A stretch of DNA of 64,000 nucleotides from Microbacterium saccharophilum (GTDB lineage Bacteria; Actinomycetota; Actinomycetes; Actinomycetales; Microbacteriaceae): the NCBI RefSeq assembly GCF_007992455.1, contig NZ_BKAH01000001.1, positions 186,001 through 250,000 of the forward strand. The letters are read 5' to 3'. Positions 43,501 through 52,771 of this stretch are shown in pieces. A program made the translations under genes and the position numbers. The notes under the pieces were generated by a model. That model did no database searches and was not told where the DNA came from. It saw only the letters and a program-made list of their open reading frames with translations. Every line of letters starts with the position of its first letter. Positions within the stretch are counted from its first letter, which is position 1.

Positions 43501-43642
43501 CGAGCCGGGCGACCCGCTCCACGATCGTGCGGGTCTTGCCCGTGCCCGGCGCGCCCACCACGACGCCGGACGCCTCGGGCGGAAGGGTCAGCACGGTGCG
43601 CTGCGCCTCGTCGGTGTCGACGGGGAGCGGCGGATGACCCAT
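40526..43642 (-). CDS. adnA: AdnA-like helicase-nuclease subunit
   Basis: A 1038-residue partner subunit, similar in size to Rv3202c. Walker A GAPGTGKT (30-37) is intact; motif II is VDDAQELT instead of DExQD, as is usual for AdnA. The C-terminal nuclease has VVIVDLKTGKREP and QLAAYQLAF, and a nearby Cys-rich end (HCRDDHSYGLCRI) suggests the Fe-S cluster found in AddB/AdnA-type nucleases, though only part of a four-Cys set is evident. ATG 43642 starts just before the conserved QR...V segment; in-frame extension upstream lacks coding bias. Confidence 0.92.
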   Translation of the reverse strand: MGHPPLPVDTDEAQRTVLTLPPEASGVVVGAPGTGKTRTIVERVARLVADGMPPEALIVLTPTRQAATSLRDRLALAVGVATTGPLARSVAAFAYQLVRAETVRTAAEPPQLLTGPDEDQLVADLLAGDAEDEQAGPSRWPDWLPAEVRATRGFRTEVRAFLAECTTLGIEPDALAARAAAEERPVWASMASFAREYHRVRADMRGAHRDAAGLVREAVGLARAGGAQGAFAQLRAILVDDAQELTLGGVELLEACRDRGIAVLAFGDPDVGSGAFRGATPENFARLAASGRVRVLPVVHRGTPGQRDLTAEVTSRIGAAGVVAHRQRPTAAEPDGTVRALALRSPAEEHDAIARLLRERHVHAGVPWSDCVVIAHDTRQVLTLEAELAAREVPTRATGQGAPLAGARAVRDLLRLVLLAARDSAEWTNDEVGDALRGAGLDPVELRRLRTALRHQTLRHQTLRQASGAPAAPGTVEPTGAALLASALAHPAEFALVDTREARRAARIGTAIAALRAQLESDATAHELLWTAWESLDGQRAWQAAAAGHGPLAEQAGRELDAVVALFQAAKRHGERDDGTAPLAFLRGVLDSDVAEDRLGGPAPDGVVQVLTPAAALGTEFDTVVVAGVQDGVWPNLRARGSLLETWRLSAPGDADAVDRRRGVLHDELRLFARAVSRARAFLVVTAVDDDDTGPSALFELLPPADGVGPEHPLSLRGLVAQHRRVLTEPRSSAAAQTHAAGQLALLAAAGVAGADPAEWYGIRPPTSTAPLRDLDREDVRVSPSRLHTLDECELNWVIGDLGGDSGGAVAGLGTIVHAALEHAEGIDEESLWAVVEARWGELDFESAWRDRAERTRARELVRRLAVYLRRFEASGGRLIGVEPHFEIPIPVEEGAAHGAILSGYIDRVELTGDGSVVIVDLKTGKREPQTDEKVGDHPQLAAYQLAFESGAIPEAAGHPGGGAKLLVLRPTATKKDYAEPRQAPFTEETRAVFLGRVQDAVRVMRGTTFTAPYEEHCRDDHSYGLCRIHTIGAVSAS

Positions 43643-43732
43643 GCCCTTCACGCTAGCGGCCGCCGCGGACACCGTTCGCCGACAGCGTGCAGCAGCGCCC
43701 GCGCCGCGCGTCGACCCCTGTGCACGGTGTCG

Positions 43733-43738
43733 TAGCAT
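43733..43738 (+). promoter_or_regulatory. Possible -10 box of the DUF3107 gene
   Basis: TAGCAT lies 40 nt before GTG 43779. The leader contains a GC hairpin (GCCCGC...GCGGGC) before the GGAAAGG ribosome site. No clear -35 element. Confidence 0.4.
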
Positions 43739-43778
43739 CGAGATGCGCCCGCCCTGCGGGCCGGAAAGGCAGTCATCC

Positions 43779-44003
43779 GTGGACATCCGCATCGGCATCA
43801 CGAACACCGCACGAGAGCTCAACTTCGAGTCCGACCAGTCGGCCGACATCCTGAAGAAGACCGTCGCCGACGCGTTCGCCGAGGGCGCGGCCATCGTGAC
43901 CTTCGCCGACACGAAGGGCAACAGCTACGTCGTCCCGACGGCCGGCATCGCGTTCATCGAGATCGGGACCGAGGAGTCCCGCCGCATCGGCTTCGTGGCG
44001 TGA
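43779..44003 (+). CDS. DUF3107 family small protein
   Basis: A 74-residue protein, VDIRIGITNTARELNFES..., matching DUF3107 (Rv3208A/TB9.4-like), a conserved actinobacterial family of unknown function. It starts with GTG, preceded by GGAAAGG, and is divergent from adnA. It keeps the same order relative to the ferritin-like gene and RNA helicase as in M. tuberculosis. Confidence 0.9.
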   Translation: MDIRIGITNTARELNFESDQSADILKKTVADAFAEGAAIVTFADTKGNSYVVPTAGIAFIEIGTEESRRIGFVA

Positions 44004-44004
44004 C

Positions 44005-44292
44005 GTGCTGATCCTGCTGGCCCTCATCTTCGGGGCGGTGTACGGGGCGGTGCTGCACTTCACGATGCGCGGGCGCGCCTCGCGCGGCGTGGCGCTGGCG
44101 CCGCTCCTGGGGACCGTGGCCGCCGGGCTGGTGTACGCCGTCCTGACGTGGGCGGGCCTGGCCGAGACCGTCTGGATCTGGCTCGCCACGATCGCCGTCA
44201 CGGCGCTCGTCGTGCCGCTGGTCCTCACGCTGCTGTCGCGCCGCCGCACCGCGCACGACGCGCACGAGCGCGCCCGCCTGCGCCTGAGCTGA
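44005..44292 (+). CDS. Small integral membrane protein
   Basis: A 95-residue protein with three hydrophobic helices (about residues 1-17, 27-46 and 51-73) and a basic tail (RRRTAHDAHERARLRL). GTG 44005 is one base after the DUF3107 stop, so the genes are coupled. I do not recognise a family. Confidence 0.7.
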   Translation: MLILLALIFGAVYGAVLHFTMRGRASRGVALAPLLGTVAAGLVYAVLTWAGLAETVWIWLATIAVTALVVPLVLTLLSRRRTAHDAHERARLRLS

Positions 44293-44340
44293 CCGCGCCG
44301 GCGGCGTCCCGGGTCGGCGCCCGCGGCATCCCGTCTTGGT

Positions 44341-44388
44341 GGCGCTTCGCGCCGCCTCGGGCGCGCCGAAGCGACGCGAACCGACCCC
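44341..44388. repeat. 48-bp direct repeat, copy 1
   Basis: Begins GGCGCTTCGCGCC and contains a hairpin (CGCTTCG 44343-44349 pairing with CGAAGCG 44367-44373). Its second copy starts 84 bp downstream with two mismatches. Noncoding spacer between genes at 44292 and 44506. Confidence 0.85.
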
Positions 44389-44424
44389 CATCCCGCGCCG
44401 CGGGCTGCGAAGCCGCGAATCGGG

Positions 44425-44472
44425 GGCGCTTCGCGCCGCCTCAGGCGCGCCGAAGCGACGCGGACCGACCCC
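44425..44472. repeat. 48-bp direct repeat, copy 2
   Basis: Matches 44341-44388 at 46 of 48 positions (differences in CTCGGG/CTCAGG and GCGAAC/GCGGAC). It has the same imperfect hairpin. Together with copy 1 it occupies most of the longest spacer in the window. Confidence 0.85.
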
Positions 44473-44505
44473 GATCGGCGCTCGGAGCACGTCGCGGCGC
44501 CCGGT

Positions 44506-45222
44506 TCAGGCGTCGAGGCCCATCTGCGCCATGCGGCGCGAGTGCGCGGCCAGCAGGTCGGTGAACACCGGCTCGACCTTCTTCTCCCCCGCCGCGTCGA
44601 GGGACAGGGGGCGCAGCGCCGCGCGGGCGATGAGCAGCGTGTCACCGACGAGCCGGCGCCCCCACATGCTCAGCAGCGACTTCCACTCGGCATCCGCCGC
44701 GAGGGCGGCCGTGACGATCTCCACGATCGCCTGCCGGTCGTCGTCCCCGCGCAGGATGCCGGCGACCCGGCTCCCCGTCGACCCGTAGCTCGCCGAGAGC
44801 GCGAGGTAGAAGTCGTCGAGCATGCCCGCAGTGATGTGCACCGACAGCATCGTCTCCAGCTGCCGCGCGCCGTGCGTCGCGCGGCGGAACGCGTCCAGCG
44901 GCTCCCGGAACGGGAGCATGAGGCCGAGCGGGTCGTCGCCGCGATCGCGGATGAGCCCGACGAGCTCACGATGCTTGTTCAGCGCTGCGCCGGCGGCGAG
45001 GGACAGCGACTCCTTCTGGGAGAGCTCCGGCGTCGGCGCGATCAGCTCGCTGAGGGTCTCGAAGTAGCCGAGCTGCAGGTACGCGGCCTGACCGAGGAAC
45101 GTGTCGATGTCCGGCGCGAGCTCTTCGAAGTCGACCCGGCGCACATCGCCGTGATCCCCGCGGGAGCGCACCTTGAGGGTGCGTGCGGCGGGCGAGCTGC
45201 GCTGCCAGAACCAGGTGACCAC
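44506..45222 (-). CDS. Ferritin-like fold protein
   Basis: A 238-residue helical protein resembling the actinobacterial ferritin-like family (Rv3210c-type, related to MiaE). Central helices contain QLGYFETLSELI, NKHRELVGLI and LETMLSVHITAGMLDDFYLAL. I cannot assign a complete diiron ligand set, so catalysis is uncertain. GTG 45222 is preceded by TAGGCT with 6-nt spacing. Divergent from the DEAD-box helicase as in M. tuberculosis. Confidence 0.8.
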   Translation of the reverse strand: MVTWFWQRSSPAARTLKVRSRGDHGDVRRVDFEELAPDIDTFLGQAAYLQLGYFETLSELIAPTPELSQKESLSLAAGAALNKHRELVGLIRDRGDDPLGLMLPFREPLDAFRRATHGARQLETMLSVHITAGMLDDFYLALSASYGSTGSRVAGILRGDDDRQAIVEIVTAALAADAEWKSLLSMWGRRLVGDTLLIARAALRPLSLDAAGEKKVEPVFTDLLAAHSRRMAQMGLDA

Positions 45223-45228
45223 GCCCCC

Positions 45229-45234
45229 AGCCTA
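45229..45234 (-). promoter_or_regulatory. -10 box of the leaderless ferritin-like gene
   Basis: TAGGCT on the minus strand is followed by GGGGGC and GTG 45222. Confidence 0.6.
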
Positions 45235-45277
45235 GAGGCGCGGGCATCGCCATCCGGGAAGCGCGGGTCGGCTCGGG

Positions 45278-45283
45278 TAGGCT
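45278..45283 (+). promoter_or_regulatory. Candidate -10 box of the DEAD-box helicase gene
   Basis: TAGGCT would start transcription near 45290, giving a leader of about 97 nt that contains the three-way-junction structure. No good -35 match. Confidence 0.5.
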
Positions 45284-45316
45284 GGTCGGGTCCCGGCGAC
45301 GGATCGGGACCACCGC

Positions 45317-45379
45317 GCCTGTGGCTGAGTAAAGGGCGTGGACCCTCTCACCCCCGGCGGCTCTCACCGCCAGACAGGC
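45317..45379 (+). promoter_or_regulatory. Three-way-junction leader RNA of the DEAD-box helicase
   Basis: Closing stem P1 pairs GCCTGT (45317-45322) with ACAGGC (45374-45379). P2 pairs TGAG (45326-45329) with CTCA (45347-45350) and, after a TAA bulge, AGGG (45333-45336) with CCCT (45343-45346). P3 pairs GGCGG (45356-45360) with CCGCC (45367-45371) around loop CTCTCA. The 3' strand of P1 holds the only ribosome-site-like AGG, 8 nt before GTG 45387, so folding would hide it. The structure is predicted by eye; a regulatory role is inference. Confidence 0.6.
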
Positions 45380-45386
45380 TTTCATC

Positions 45387-46898
<1,512 letters not shown>

Positions 46899-46935
46899 CC
46901 CGCCGGGTCGTCGGCTCAGCCCAGCTCGGCTCAGC

Positions 46936-47802
46936 TCACGGGTAGACGGGCTCGCTGCCCGTCGCCCGCGCGATGATGCGGGCGACCATCTCGGGGCTCG
47001 TGGTGTTCTCGCCCGGCAGGTTCGGCTTGCCGAGCCCGTGGTAGTCGCTCGATCCCGTCGCGATGAGGCCCCGGCGTCGCACGAGGTCGCGGAGGGTCCC
47101 GAGCGCGGGCTCCACGTTCTCCCGGTGCCCGAGCTCGAAGCCGGCGAGACCGGCGTCCAGCATCCGCTCGACGAGGCGGTCCGGCAGCAGCCCCGCCCGC
47201 CCCGCCGGGTGGGCGATGATCGGCACGCCCCCGGCGTCCGCGATCGCCGCGACCGCCGTCACGGGGTCCGGCGCGTACAGGGACACGTAGTAGTCGCTCT
47301 GCGGACTCAGGATGCCGGCGAACGCCTCGCCCCGGTCGCGCACGAGCCCCTTCTCCACGAGGGCGTCCGCGATGTGCGGCCGCCCCACCGTCGCCCCGAC
47401 CGCCGTCTGCGCGACGATGTCGTCCCACTCCAGGTCGTAGTCCTGCCCGATGCGATCCGCCATCGTGCGGGCCCGGGTGACGCGCGAGGAGCGGATGCGG
47501 TCCGTGAGCGCGCGCAGGCCCTCGTCGTCCGGGTCGAAGAGGTACCCGAGCACGTGGATGCTCCGCCATTCGTGCTTCGCGGAGAGCTCCATGCCCGGCA
47601 GCAGGGTCATGCCGAGGGAGGATGCCGCCTCGGCGGCCTCCGTCCACCCCGACGTCGTGTCGTGGTCGGTGAGGGCGACGGTGCGCAGGCCATGCCGGTG
47701 CGCGGCGGCCATGACCATCGCGGGGGGCTCGGTGCCGTCGGAGTGGTCGGAGTGCAGGTGCAGATCGGCCCCGCCGCGCCCGCCGTATGCTCCCGCCGCC
47801 AT
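46936..47802 (-). CDS. PHP-domain phosphoesterase
   Basis: A 288-residue PHP protein. Metal ligands are visible as DLHLHSDHSDGTEPP, LTDHDTTSGW, GMELSA, IIAHPAG and GSSDYHG. Stand-alone PHP enzymes of this type (RNase AM/YciV- or TrpH-like) hydrolyse nucleotides or RNA 5' ends. The N terminus is Gly-rich. The ATG is preceded by TACCCT with a 6-nt gap, so it is likely leaderless. Exact substrate unknown. Confidence 0.9.
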   Translation of the reverse strand: MAAGAYGGRGGADLHLHSDHSDGTEPPAMVMAAAHRHGLRTVALTDHDTTSGWTEAAEAASSLGMTLLPGMELSAKHEWRSIHVLGYLFDPDDEGLRALTDRIRSSRVTRARTMADRIGQDYDLEWDDIVAQTAVGATVGRPHIADALVEKGLVRDRGEAFAGILSPQSDYYVSLYAPDPVTAVAAIADAGGVPIIAHPAGRAGLLPDRLVERMLDAGLAGFELGHRENVEPALGTLRDLVRRRGLIATGSSDYHGLGKPNLPGENTTSPEMVARIIARATGSEPVYP

Positions 47803-47808
47803 GCTCCG

Positions 47809-47814
47809 AGGGTA
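47809..47814 (-). promoter_or_regulatory. -10 box of the leaderless PHP gene
   Basis: TACCCT on the minus strand, then CGGAGC and ATG 47802. Confidence 0.6.
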
Positions 47815-47874
47815 GCGCGCGTCCGGATGCCGGAGCGGGCGCGCGCGGCGCCGAGAACTCCCAGACAGCTGTCA

Positions 47875-47880
47875 TAGAGT
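47875..47880 (+). promoter_or_regulatory. -10 box of the leaderless EEP-family gene
   Basis: TAGAGT is followed by 7 nt and GTG 47888. Confidence 0.5.
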
Positions 47881-47887
47881 CGCCGAC

Positions 47888-48901
47888 GTGCTGCGCCTGC
47901 TCGGGATCCTCGTCACCCTCCTGGTGGCGATCGCGACCGCCGTCGTGACATGGCCGCAGTTCTTCCGCCTCGAGCGCACGTTCCCGTTCGCGCAGGTCGT
48001 CTCGCTCCGCGGCGTCGTGGTCCTCGCCTTCCTCGTGCTCCTCGCCGTGGCGCTGCTGCTGTGCCTCATCCGTCCGATGCGCGCGTTCGCGGCATCCCTC
48101 GCCGTCATCGCCCTGCTGGGCGCCGTGGCCAACGCCGGCGTCCTCACGGTGCGGGGGCTCGGCACCGACACGCTGCCCGCCAAGACGGCGTCCGCCGTGC
48201 GGGTCATGACCTGGAACACCGCCGGCGCGGCGACCGACCCGCAGCTCGTCGCGAAGACCGCCGTCGCGATGCAGGCCGACATCGTGTCGTTGCCGGAGAC
48301 GACGATCGAGACGGGCGAGAAGGTCGCGATCGCGATGCGCGAGATGGGCCGGCCGATGTGGGCGCACCACGAGGAGTTCGACGGCTGGGATGCCAACTCC
48401 ACGACCCTGCTGATCTCCCCCGACCTCGGCGAGTACTCCGTCGTGGAGTCCAACGCGGGAGGTACCACCAACACCACGACGGTGCCCACCGTCGTGGCGA
48501 TGCCGGTGGACGGCTCCGGCCCGGTCGTGGTCGGCGCGCACGCCATCGCACCCCGCCGCGACGACACGGCCGAGTGGCGCGCGGACCTCACCTGGCTCGC
48601 CGACCAGTGCGCCGCCGACAGCGTGATCATGGCGGGCGACTTCAACGCGACGGTGGACAACATGGGCCGCCTGGGCGTCGACGGCGGCACGCTCGGACGC
48701 TGCCACGATGCAGCCGTCGCGACGGGGAACGGCGCCGTGGGCACGTGGTCCGCCGCGTACCCGAGCCTCCTCGGCACCCCCATCGACCACGTCATGGCGA
48801 CGGACGCGTGGCGCGCGACGGGCTCCGTCGTGTTGCGTTCGCTCGACGGCGCCGGCGGCGACCACCGTCCGCTCGTCGTCCAGCTCGAGCCCGCAGGCTG
48901 A
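47888..48901 (+). CDS. Membrane-anchored endonuclease/exonuclease/phosphatase-family protein
   Basis: A 337-residue protein. Three N-terminal helices (about residues 3-22, 37-60 and 64-84) put the catalytic domain outside the cytoplasm. EEP motifs are VMTWNTAG, SLPET, MAGDFNAT, TPIDHVM and GDHRPL. It may act on extracytoplasmic phosphodiesters or sphingomyelin-like substrates; unknown. Start by the leaderless pattern. 38 nt before the aminopeptidase gene. Confidence 0.88.
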   Translation: MLRLLGILVTLLVAIATAVVTWPQFFRLERTFPFAQVVSLRGVVVLAFLVLLAVALLLCLIRPMRAFAASLAVIALLGAVANAGVLTVRGLGTDTLPAKTASAVRVMTWNTAGAATDPQLVAKTAVAMQADIVSLPETTIETGEKVAIAMREMGRPMWAHHEEFDGWDANSTTLLISPDLGEYSVVESNAGGTTNTTTVPTVVAMPVDGSGPVVVGAHAIAPRRDDTAEWRADLTWLADQCAADSVIMAGDFNATVDNMGRLGVDGGTLGRCHDAAVATGNGAVGTWSAAYPSLLGTPIDHVMATDAWRATGSVVLRSLDGAGGDHRPLVVQLEPAG

Positions 48902-48939
48902 GGGGCGACGCCGCGCCGCGACGGTGGGAGACTGGTCGT

Positions 48940-50334
48940 ATGAGCGACAGCGACACGATCGCCGAGACCGAGGCGACCACGAACCGCAAGCAGCCCTTCC
49001 CGAAGGGCTTCCTCGACACGATCTCCACGGGCTGGGCCGAGCGCCCCGACCAGCATCCGCCGCAGCGGGACGCCGCGCCGTACGCCGCGGCCCGGCGCGA
49101 GGTCGTGTCCGCCGCCTTCCCCGGCCGCCGGCTCGTGTTCCCGGCGGGGTCGTACAAGCAGCGTTCCAACGACACCGACTACCCGTTCCGCGCGCACTCG
49201 GCGTTCTCGCACCTGACCGGCTGGGCCAGCGACGCCGTCCCCGACTCGGTGCTGGTGTTCGAGCCGACCGACACGGGCCATGACGTCACCCTCTACCTCC
49301 GCGAGCGCGCCGACCGCACGACGGCGGAGTTCTACGGCGACGCGTCGATCGGCGAGTTCTGGATCGGCCCGCGGCCCGCGCTGGCCGGCGTCGCGGCCGA
49401 GGTGGGCATCGCGACCGCGCACATCGACGCGTTCGCGCACGTGGACGGCGAGCTCGTCCTCGACGAGGACGCCGACCTGACGCGCTTCGTGTCGGAGATG
49501 CGACTCGTGAAGGACGAGTACGAGATCGCGCAGATGCGCCTCGCCGTCGAGGTGACCGCGCGCGGGTTCGACGACATCGTCGCCGACCTGCCCCGCATCA
49601 TCGCCACGCCGCGCGGAGAGCGCGCCGTCGAGGGCGTCTTCCACCTGCGGGCCCGCACCGAGGGCAACGGCGAGGGGTACGACACGATCGCGGCCTCCGG
49701 GCCGCACGCGTGCTACCTGCACTGGACCCGCAACGACGGCGCCGTGGTCCCCGGCGACCTCATCCTCATCGACGCGGGAGTGGAGGTCGACAGCCTCTAC
49801 ACCGCCGACATCACGCGCACGCTCCCGGTCTCCGGCACGTTCACCGACATCCAGCGGAAGATCTATGAGACGGTGCGCGAAGCCGCCGACGCGGCATTCG
49901 CGGCGGCCCATCCGGGTGTGAAGTTCCGCGCCGTGCACGAGGCCGCGATGGCCGTCATCGCGCGACGCACCGCCGAGTGGGGCCTGCTGCCGGTGACGGC
50001 CGAAGAGGCACTGGATGCCGACACCGGCGGCCAGCACCGCCGGTACATGGTCCACGGCACGAGCCACCACCTCGGCATCGACGTGCACGACTGCGCGCAG
50101 GCGCGGCGGGAGATGTACTACGACGGCCTCCTCGAACCCGGCATGGTGTTCACGATCGAACCGGGCCTGTACTTCCAGATCGACGACCTCACGGTCCCCG
50201 AGGAGTACCGCGGCATCGGCGTGCGGATCGAGGACGACATCCTCATGACCGAGGACGGCCCCGTCAACCTCTCCGCGGACATCCCGCGGACGGCGGACGA
50301 GGTCGAGGCCTGGATCGCGCGCAGCGCGCGGTGA
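48940..50334 (+). CDS. pepP: Xaa-Pro aminopeptidase (M24B)
   Basis: A 464-residue aminopeptidase P. The dimetal ligands are seen as LILIDAGVEVDSLYTADITRT (two Asp), HGTSHHLGIDVHD (His), FTIEPGLY (Glu) and VRIEDD (Glu). It removes an N-terminal residue ahead of proline. ATG 48940 has GAGACT 6 nt upstream. Its TGA overlaps the GTG of the gamma-glutamyltransferase, implying joint use in peptide turnover. Confidence 0.94.
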   Translation: MSDSDTIAETEATTNRKQPFPKGFLDTISTGWAERPDQHPPQRDAAPYAAARREVVSAAFPGRRLVFPAGSYKQRSNDTDYPFRAHSAFSHLTGWASDAVPDSVLVFEPTDTGHDVTLYLRERADRTTAEFYGDASIGEFWIGPRPALAGVAAEVGIATAHIDAFAHVDGELVLDEDADLTRFVSEMRLVKDEYEIAQMRLAVEVTARGFDDIVADLPRIIATPRGERAVEGVFHLRARTEGNGEGYDTIAASGPHACYLHWTRNDGAVVPGDLILIDAGVEVDSLYTADITRTLPVSGTFTDIQRKIYETVREAADAAFAAAHPGVKFRAVHEAAMAVIARRTAEWGLLPVTAEEALDADTGGQHRRYMVHGTSHHLGIDVHDCAQARREMYYDGLLEPGMVFTIEPGLYFQIDDLTVPEEYRGIGVRIEDDILMTEDGPVNLSADIPRTADEVEAWIARSAR

Positions 50335-52112
50335 CGGCCTTCACGCCGCCGCCGGCGTTCACGACCCGCCCGCAGCTGACCGGCACGTTCGGCATGGCGG
50401 CGTCCACGCATGCCACGGCCACGGCGACCGCGCAGGCCGTGCTGGAACGCGGCGGCAACGCATTCGACGCCGTCGTGGCGGGCGGGTTCGTGCTGCACAT
50501 CGTCGAACCCCACCTCAACGGCCCGGGCGGGGATCTCGTGGGCCTCTTCCAGGCCGCCGGCGGCCCCGCGACGGTGCTCGCGGGGCAGGGCCCGGCGCCG
50601 GCCGGCGCGACGATCGCCCACTTCCAGGCGGAGGGCCTCGACCTCGTCCCGGGCGCGGGGGGCCTCGCCGCCGCCGTCCCCGGCGCCGTCGACGCCTGGC
50701 TTCTGCTCCTCCGCGACCACGGGACGTGGGAGCTCGCCGACGTCCTGGGCTACGCGATCGGGTACGCGCGCGACGGGCACCCGCTCCTCGCAGCCGCCGC
50801 CGCCACGATCGGGCGCGTCGCGGGCCTCTTCCGGGAGGCCTGGCCGTCGTCGGCGGCGCTGTGGATGCCGGAGGGCGAGGTCCCGGATGCCGGAGCGCTC
50901 GTGCGGAACCCGGCGTACGCCGCCGTCCTGGACTCGCTCGTCGCCGCCGGCCGCGGCGCCGCCTCCCGCGAGGGACGCATCGACGCGGCGCGCGTGGAAT
51001 GGAAGACCGGCCTCGTGGCGCACGCCGCTGCGGACTTCCTGTCCCAGCCGCACCGGCACGCGACCGGCACCGACCACGCCGGCGTCATCACGGCGGCGGA
51101 CTTCGCGGCGTTCGACGCCGGCTACGAGGAGCCTCTGACCGTCCCGTTCCGCGGGCACACCGTCGCGAAGGCGGGCGCGTGGTGCCAGGGGCCGGCGCTG
51201 CTGGAGGCGCTGCGCATCCTCGAGCCGTTCGACGACGAGCACCTGGATCCGCAGACGCCGCTCGGCGCGCACACGATCGTCGAGACGCTCAAGCTCGTCC
51301 TCGCCGACCGCGACGCCTACTTCGGCGACGGGGCCGACGTCGCGGCACTCCTCACCGAGGACTACGCCGCGCAGCGCCGCGGCGAGATCGGCGAGACGGC
51401 ATCCCGCGCCTGGCGCCCCGGCTCACTCCCCGGCCGCACCCCGTTCCGCCCGCCGCTGCACACCGAGGACGGCACCCCCGCGCCCGTCGCCGGCACGGGC
51501 GAGCCCACCGTGAGCCGGACGGGACAGACCCGCGGGGACACCTGCCACATCGACGTCGTGGACCGCTGGGGCAACATCGTGGCGGTGACCCCGTCCGGCG
51601 GCTGGCTGCAGTCCTCGCCGGCCATCCCGGAACTGGGCTTCTGCCTCGGGACGCGGCTGCAGATGTGCTGGCTGGACGAGGCGTCGCCCGGGGCCCTCCG
51701 TCCCGGCATCCGGCCGCGGACGACGCTGAGCCCCACGCTCGTGCTGCGCGGCGGCACGGCGGTCATCGCGATGGGGACGCCCGGCGGCGACCAGCAGGAC
51801 CAGTGGCAGCTGCCGATGCTGCTGCGGATGCTCGCGGGCGGCTATTCGGCGCAGGAAGCCATCGACGCGCCCACCCTGCACACGACGGCGCTCGTCGATT
51901 CGTTCTGGCCGCGCACCTGGACGCCGGCGGGCGTCGTGGTCGAGGACCGCGTGGGCGAGGAGGCGATCGCGGGTCTCGGCGCCCGGGGGCACGACGTCCT
52001 GCGGGCCGGGGACTGGTCGCTCGGGCGCCTCTCGGCCGTGGGCGTCGACGGCGACACCGTGTGGGCGGCCGCGAACCCCCGCGGGATGCAGGGCTACGCC
52101 ACCGGGCGCTGA
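50331..52112 (+). CDS. Gamma-glutamyltransferase family protein
   Basis: A 593-residue Ntn-hydrolase. GMAASTHATATATAQAVLERGGNAFDA and PHLNGPGGDLVGL are N-terminal family signatures. The autoprocessing nucleophile is the Thr of RGDTCHIDVVDRWGNIVAVT; TTLSPTLVLR and GTPGGDQQDQWQ follow. No signal peptide is seen, so the protein may be cytosolic. Actinobacteria use mycothiol, so the substrate may be other gamma-glutamyl or amide compounds. Coupled to pepP by a 4-bp overlap; its end overlaps the convergent hydrolase by 19 bp. Confidence 0.9.
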   Translation: MTAFTPPPAFTTRPQLTGTFGMAASTHATATATAQAVLERGGNAFDAVVAGGFVLHIVEPHLNGPGGDLVGLFQAAGGPATVLAGQGPAPAGATIAHFQAEGLDLVPGAGGLAAAVPGAVDAWLLLLRDHGTWELADVLGYAIGYARDGHPLLAAAAATIGRVAGLFREAWPSSAALWMPEGEVPDAGALVRNPAYAAVLDSLVAAGRGAASREGRIDAARVEWKTGLVAHAAADFLSQPHRHATGTDHAGVITAADFAAFDAGYEEPLTVPFRGHTVAKAGAWCQGPALLEALRILEPFDDEHLDPQTPLGAHTIVETLKLVLADRDAYFGDGADVAALLTEDYAAQRRGEIGETASRAWRPGSLPGRTPFRPPLHTEDGTPAPVAGTGEPTVSRTGQTRGDTCHIDVVDRWGNIVAVTPSGGWLQSSPAIPELGFCLGTRLQMCWLDEASPGALRPGIRPRTTLSPTLVLRGGTAVIAMGTPGGDQQDQWQLPMLLRMLAGGYSAQEAIDAPTLHTTALVDSFWPRTWTPAGVVVEDRVGEEAIAGLGARGHDVLRAGDWSLGRLSAVGVDGDTVWAAANPRGMQGYATGR

Positions 52113-52771
52113 ATCACGCCGCGCATCCACTCGGCCAGGAGGGGTGCCAGTCCCGCGCCGACCTCGTCGGCGGGGCGCTTGGCGCCCTTGATCTCGAACG
52201 AGTGACCGCCGCCGGTGATCCACGCGATCTCGGCGTCCTGGCAGGACGCGACGGCCTCCTCCAGCTGCGTCAGCGGGTGGATGAACGGGTCGCCGGTGCC
52301 GGCGACGAACAGCTGCGGCGGCACGACGTGCGGCAGGTGCGCCGTGCGGGCCTTCGCGGGCTCCCCCGGCGGGTGCAGCGGGTAGCCGAGGTACACGAGC
52401 CCGGCCGGGCTGATGGTGGAGGCCGCGGCCGCCGTCGACGCCATCCGGCCGCCGTAGGACTTGCCGGCGGCGAACCGCGGCAGCTCGGGCGCACGCTCGG
52501 CGAGGTCGGCCAGGGCGGCGCCCCATGTCGCGATCGCGTGCGGCGCGGGTCCCGGCATCCGCCGTCCCGCCTCCCGGTAGGGGAAGGTGAACCGCAGGGC
52601 GGCGATGCCGGCCTCCACGAGTCCCGCGGCGAGGCCCGCGAGGAACGGGTGGTCCATGCCGGCGCCGGCGCCGTGCGCGATCGCGACCGCCGCCCACGGT
52701 TCGTCGGGGCTCTCGAACGCGGCCGAGACCTCGACCTCACCGGCGGGCAGCGCGACGCGGATGCCGCTCAT
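52094..52771 (-). CDS. Small alpha/beta hydrolase (KANSL3/Tex30-like)
   Basis: A 225-residue alpha/beta hydrolase. IAHGAGAGMDHPFLAGLA is the oxyanion loop region typical of this small family, FAAGKSYGGRMAS the nucleophile elbow with Ser, and WITGGGHSFE the catalytic His. GTGDPFIHP supplies the Asp. Substrate unknown. ATG 52771 overlaps the upstream stop by 4 bp, making a two-gene unit with the stress protein. Confidence 0.87.
   Translation of the reverse strand: MSGIRVALPAGEVEVSAAFESPDEPWAAVAIAHGAGAGMDHPFLAGLAAGLVEAGIAALRFTFPYREAGRRMPGPAPHAIATWGAALADLAERAPELPRFAAGKSYGGRMASTAAAASTISPAGLVYLGYPLHPPGEPAKARTAHLPHVVPPQLFVAGTGDPFIHPLTQLEEAVASCQDAEIAWITGGGHSFEIKGAKRPADEVGAGLAPLLAEWMRGVIQRPVA

Noticed and set aside
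43643-43921. Upstream extension of AdnA
   Set aside because: It is antisense to the DUF3107 gene and its leader; ATG 43642 gives the usual N terminus.
44341-44472. Possible CRISPR-like array
   Set aside because: Only two 48-bp copies with an 84-bp spacer and no cas genes; the copies are hairpins with mismatches, unlike CRISPR repeats.
45317-45379. A known riboswitch class
   Set aside because: Junction and loop sequences do not match TPP, cobalamin, SAM, glycine, FMN, ykoK or other classes I can recognise by eye; kept as a novel candidate instead.
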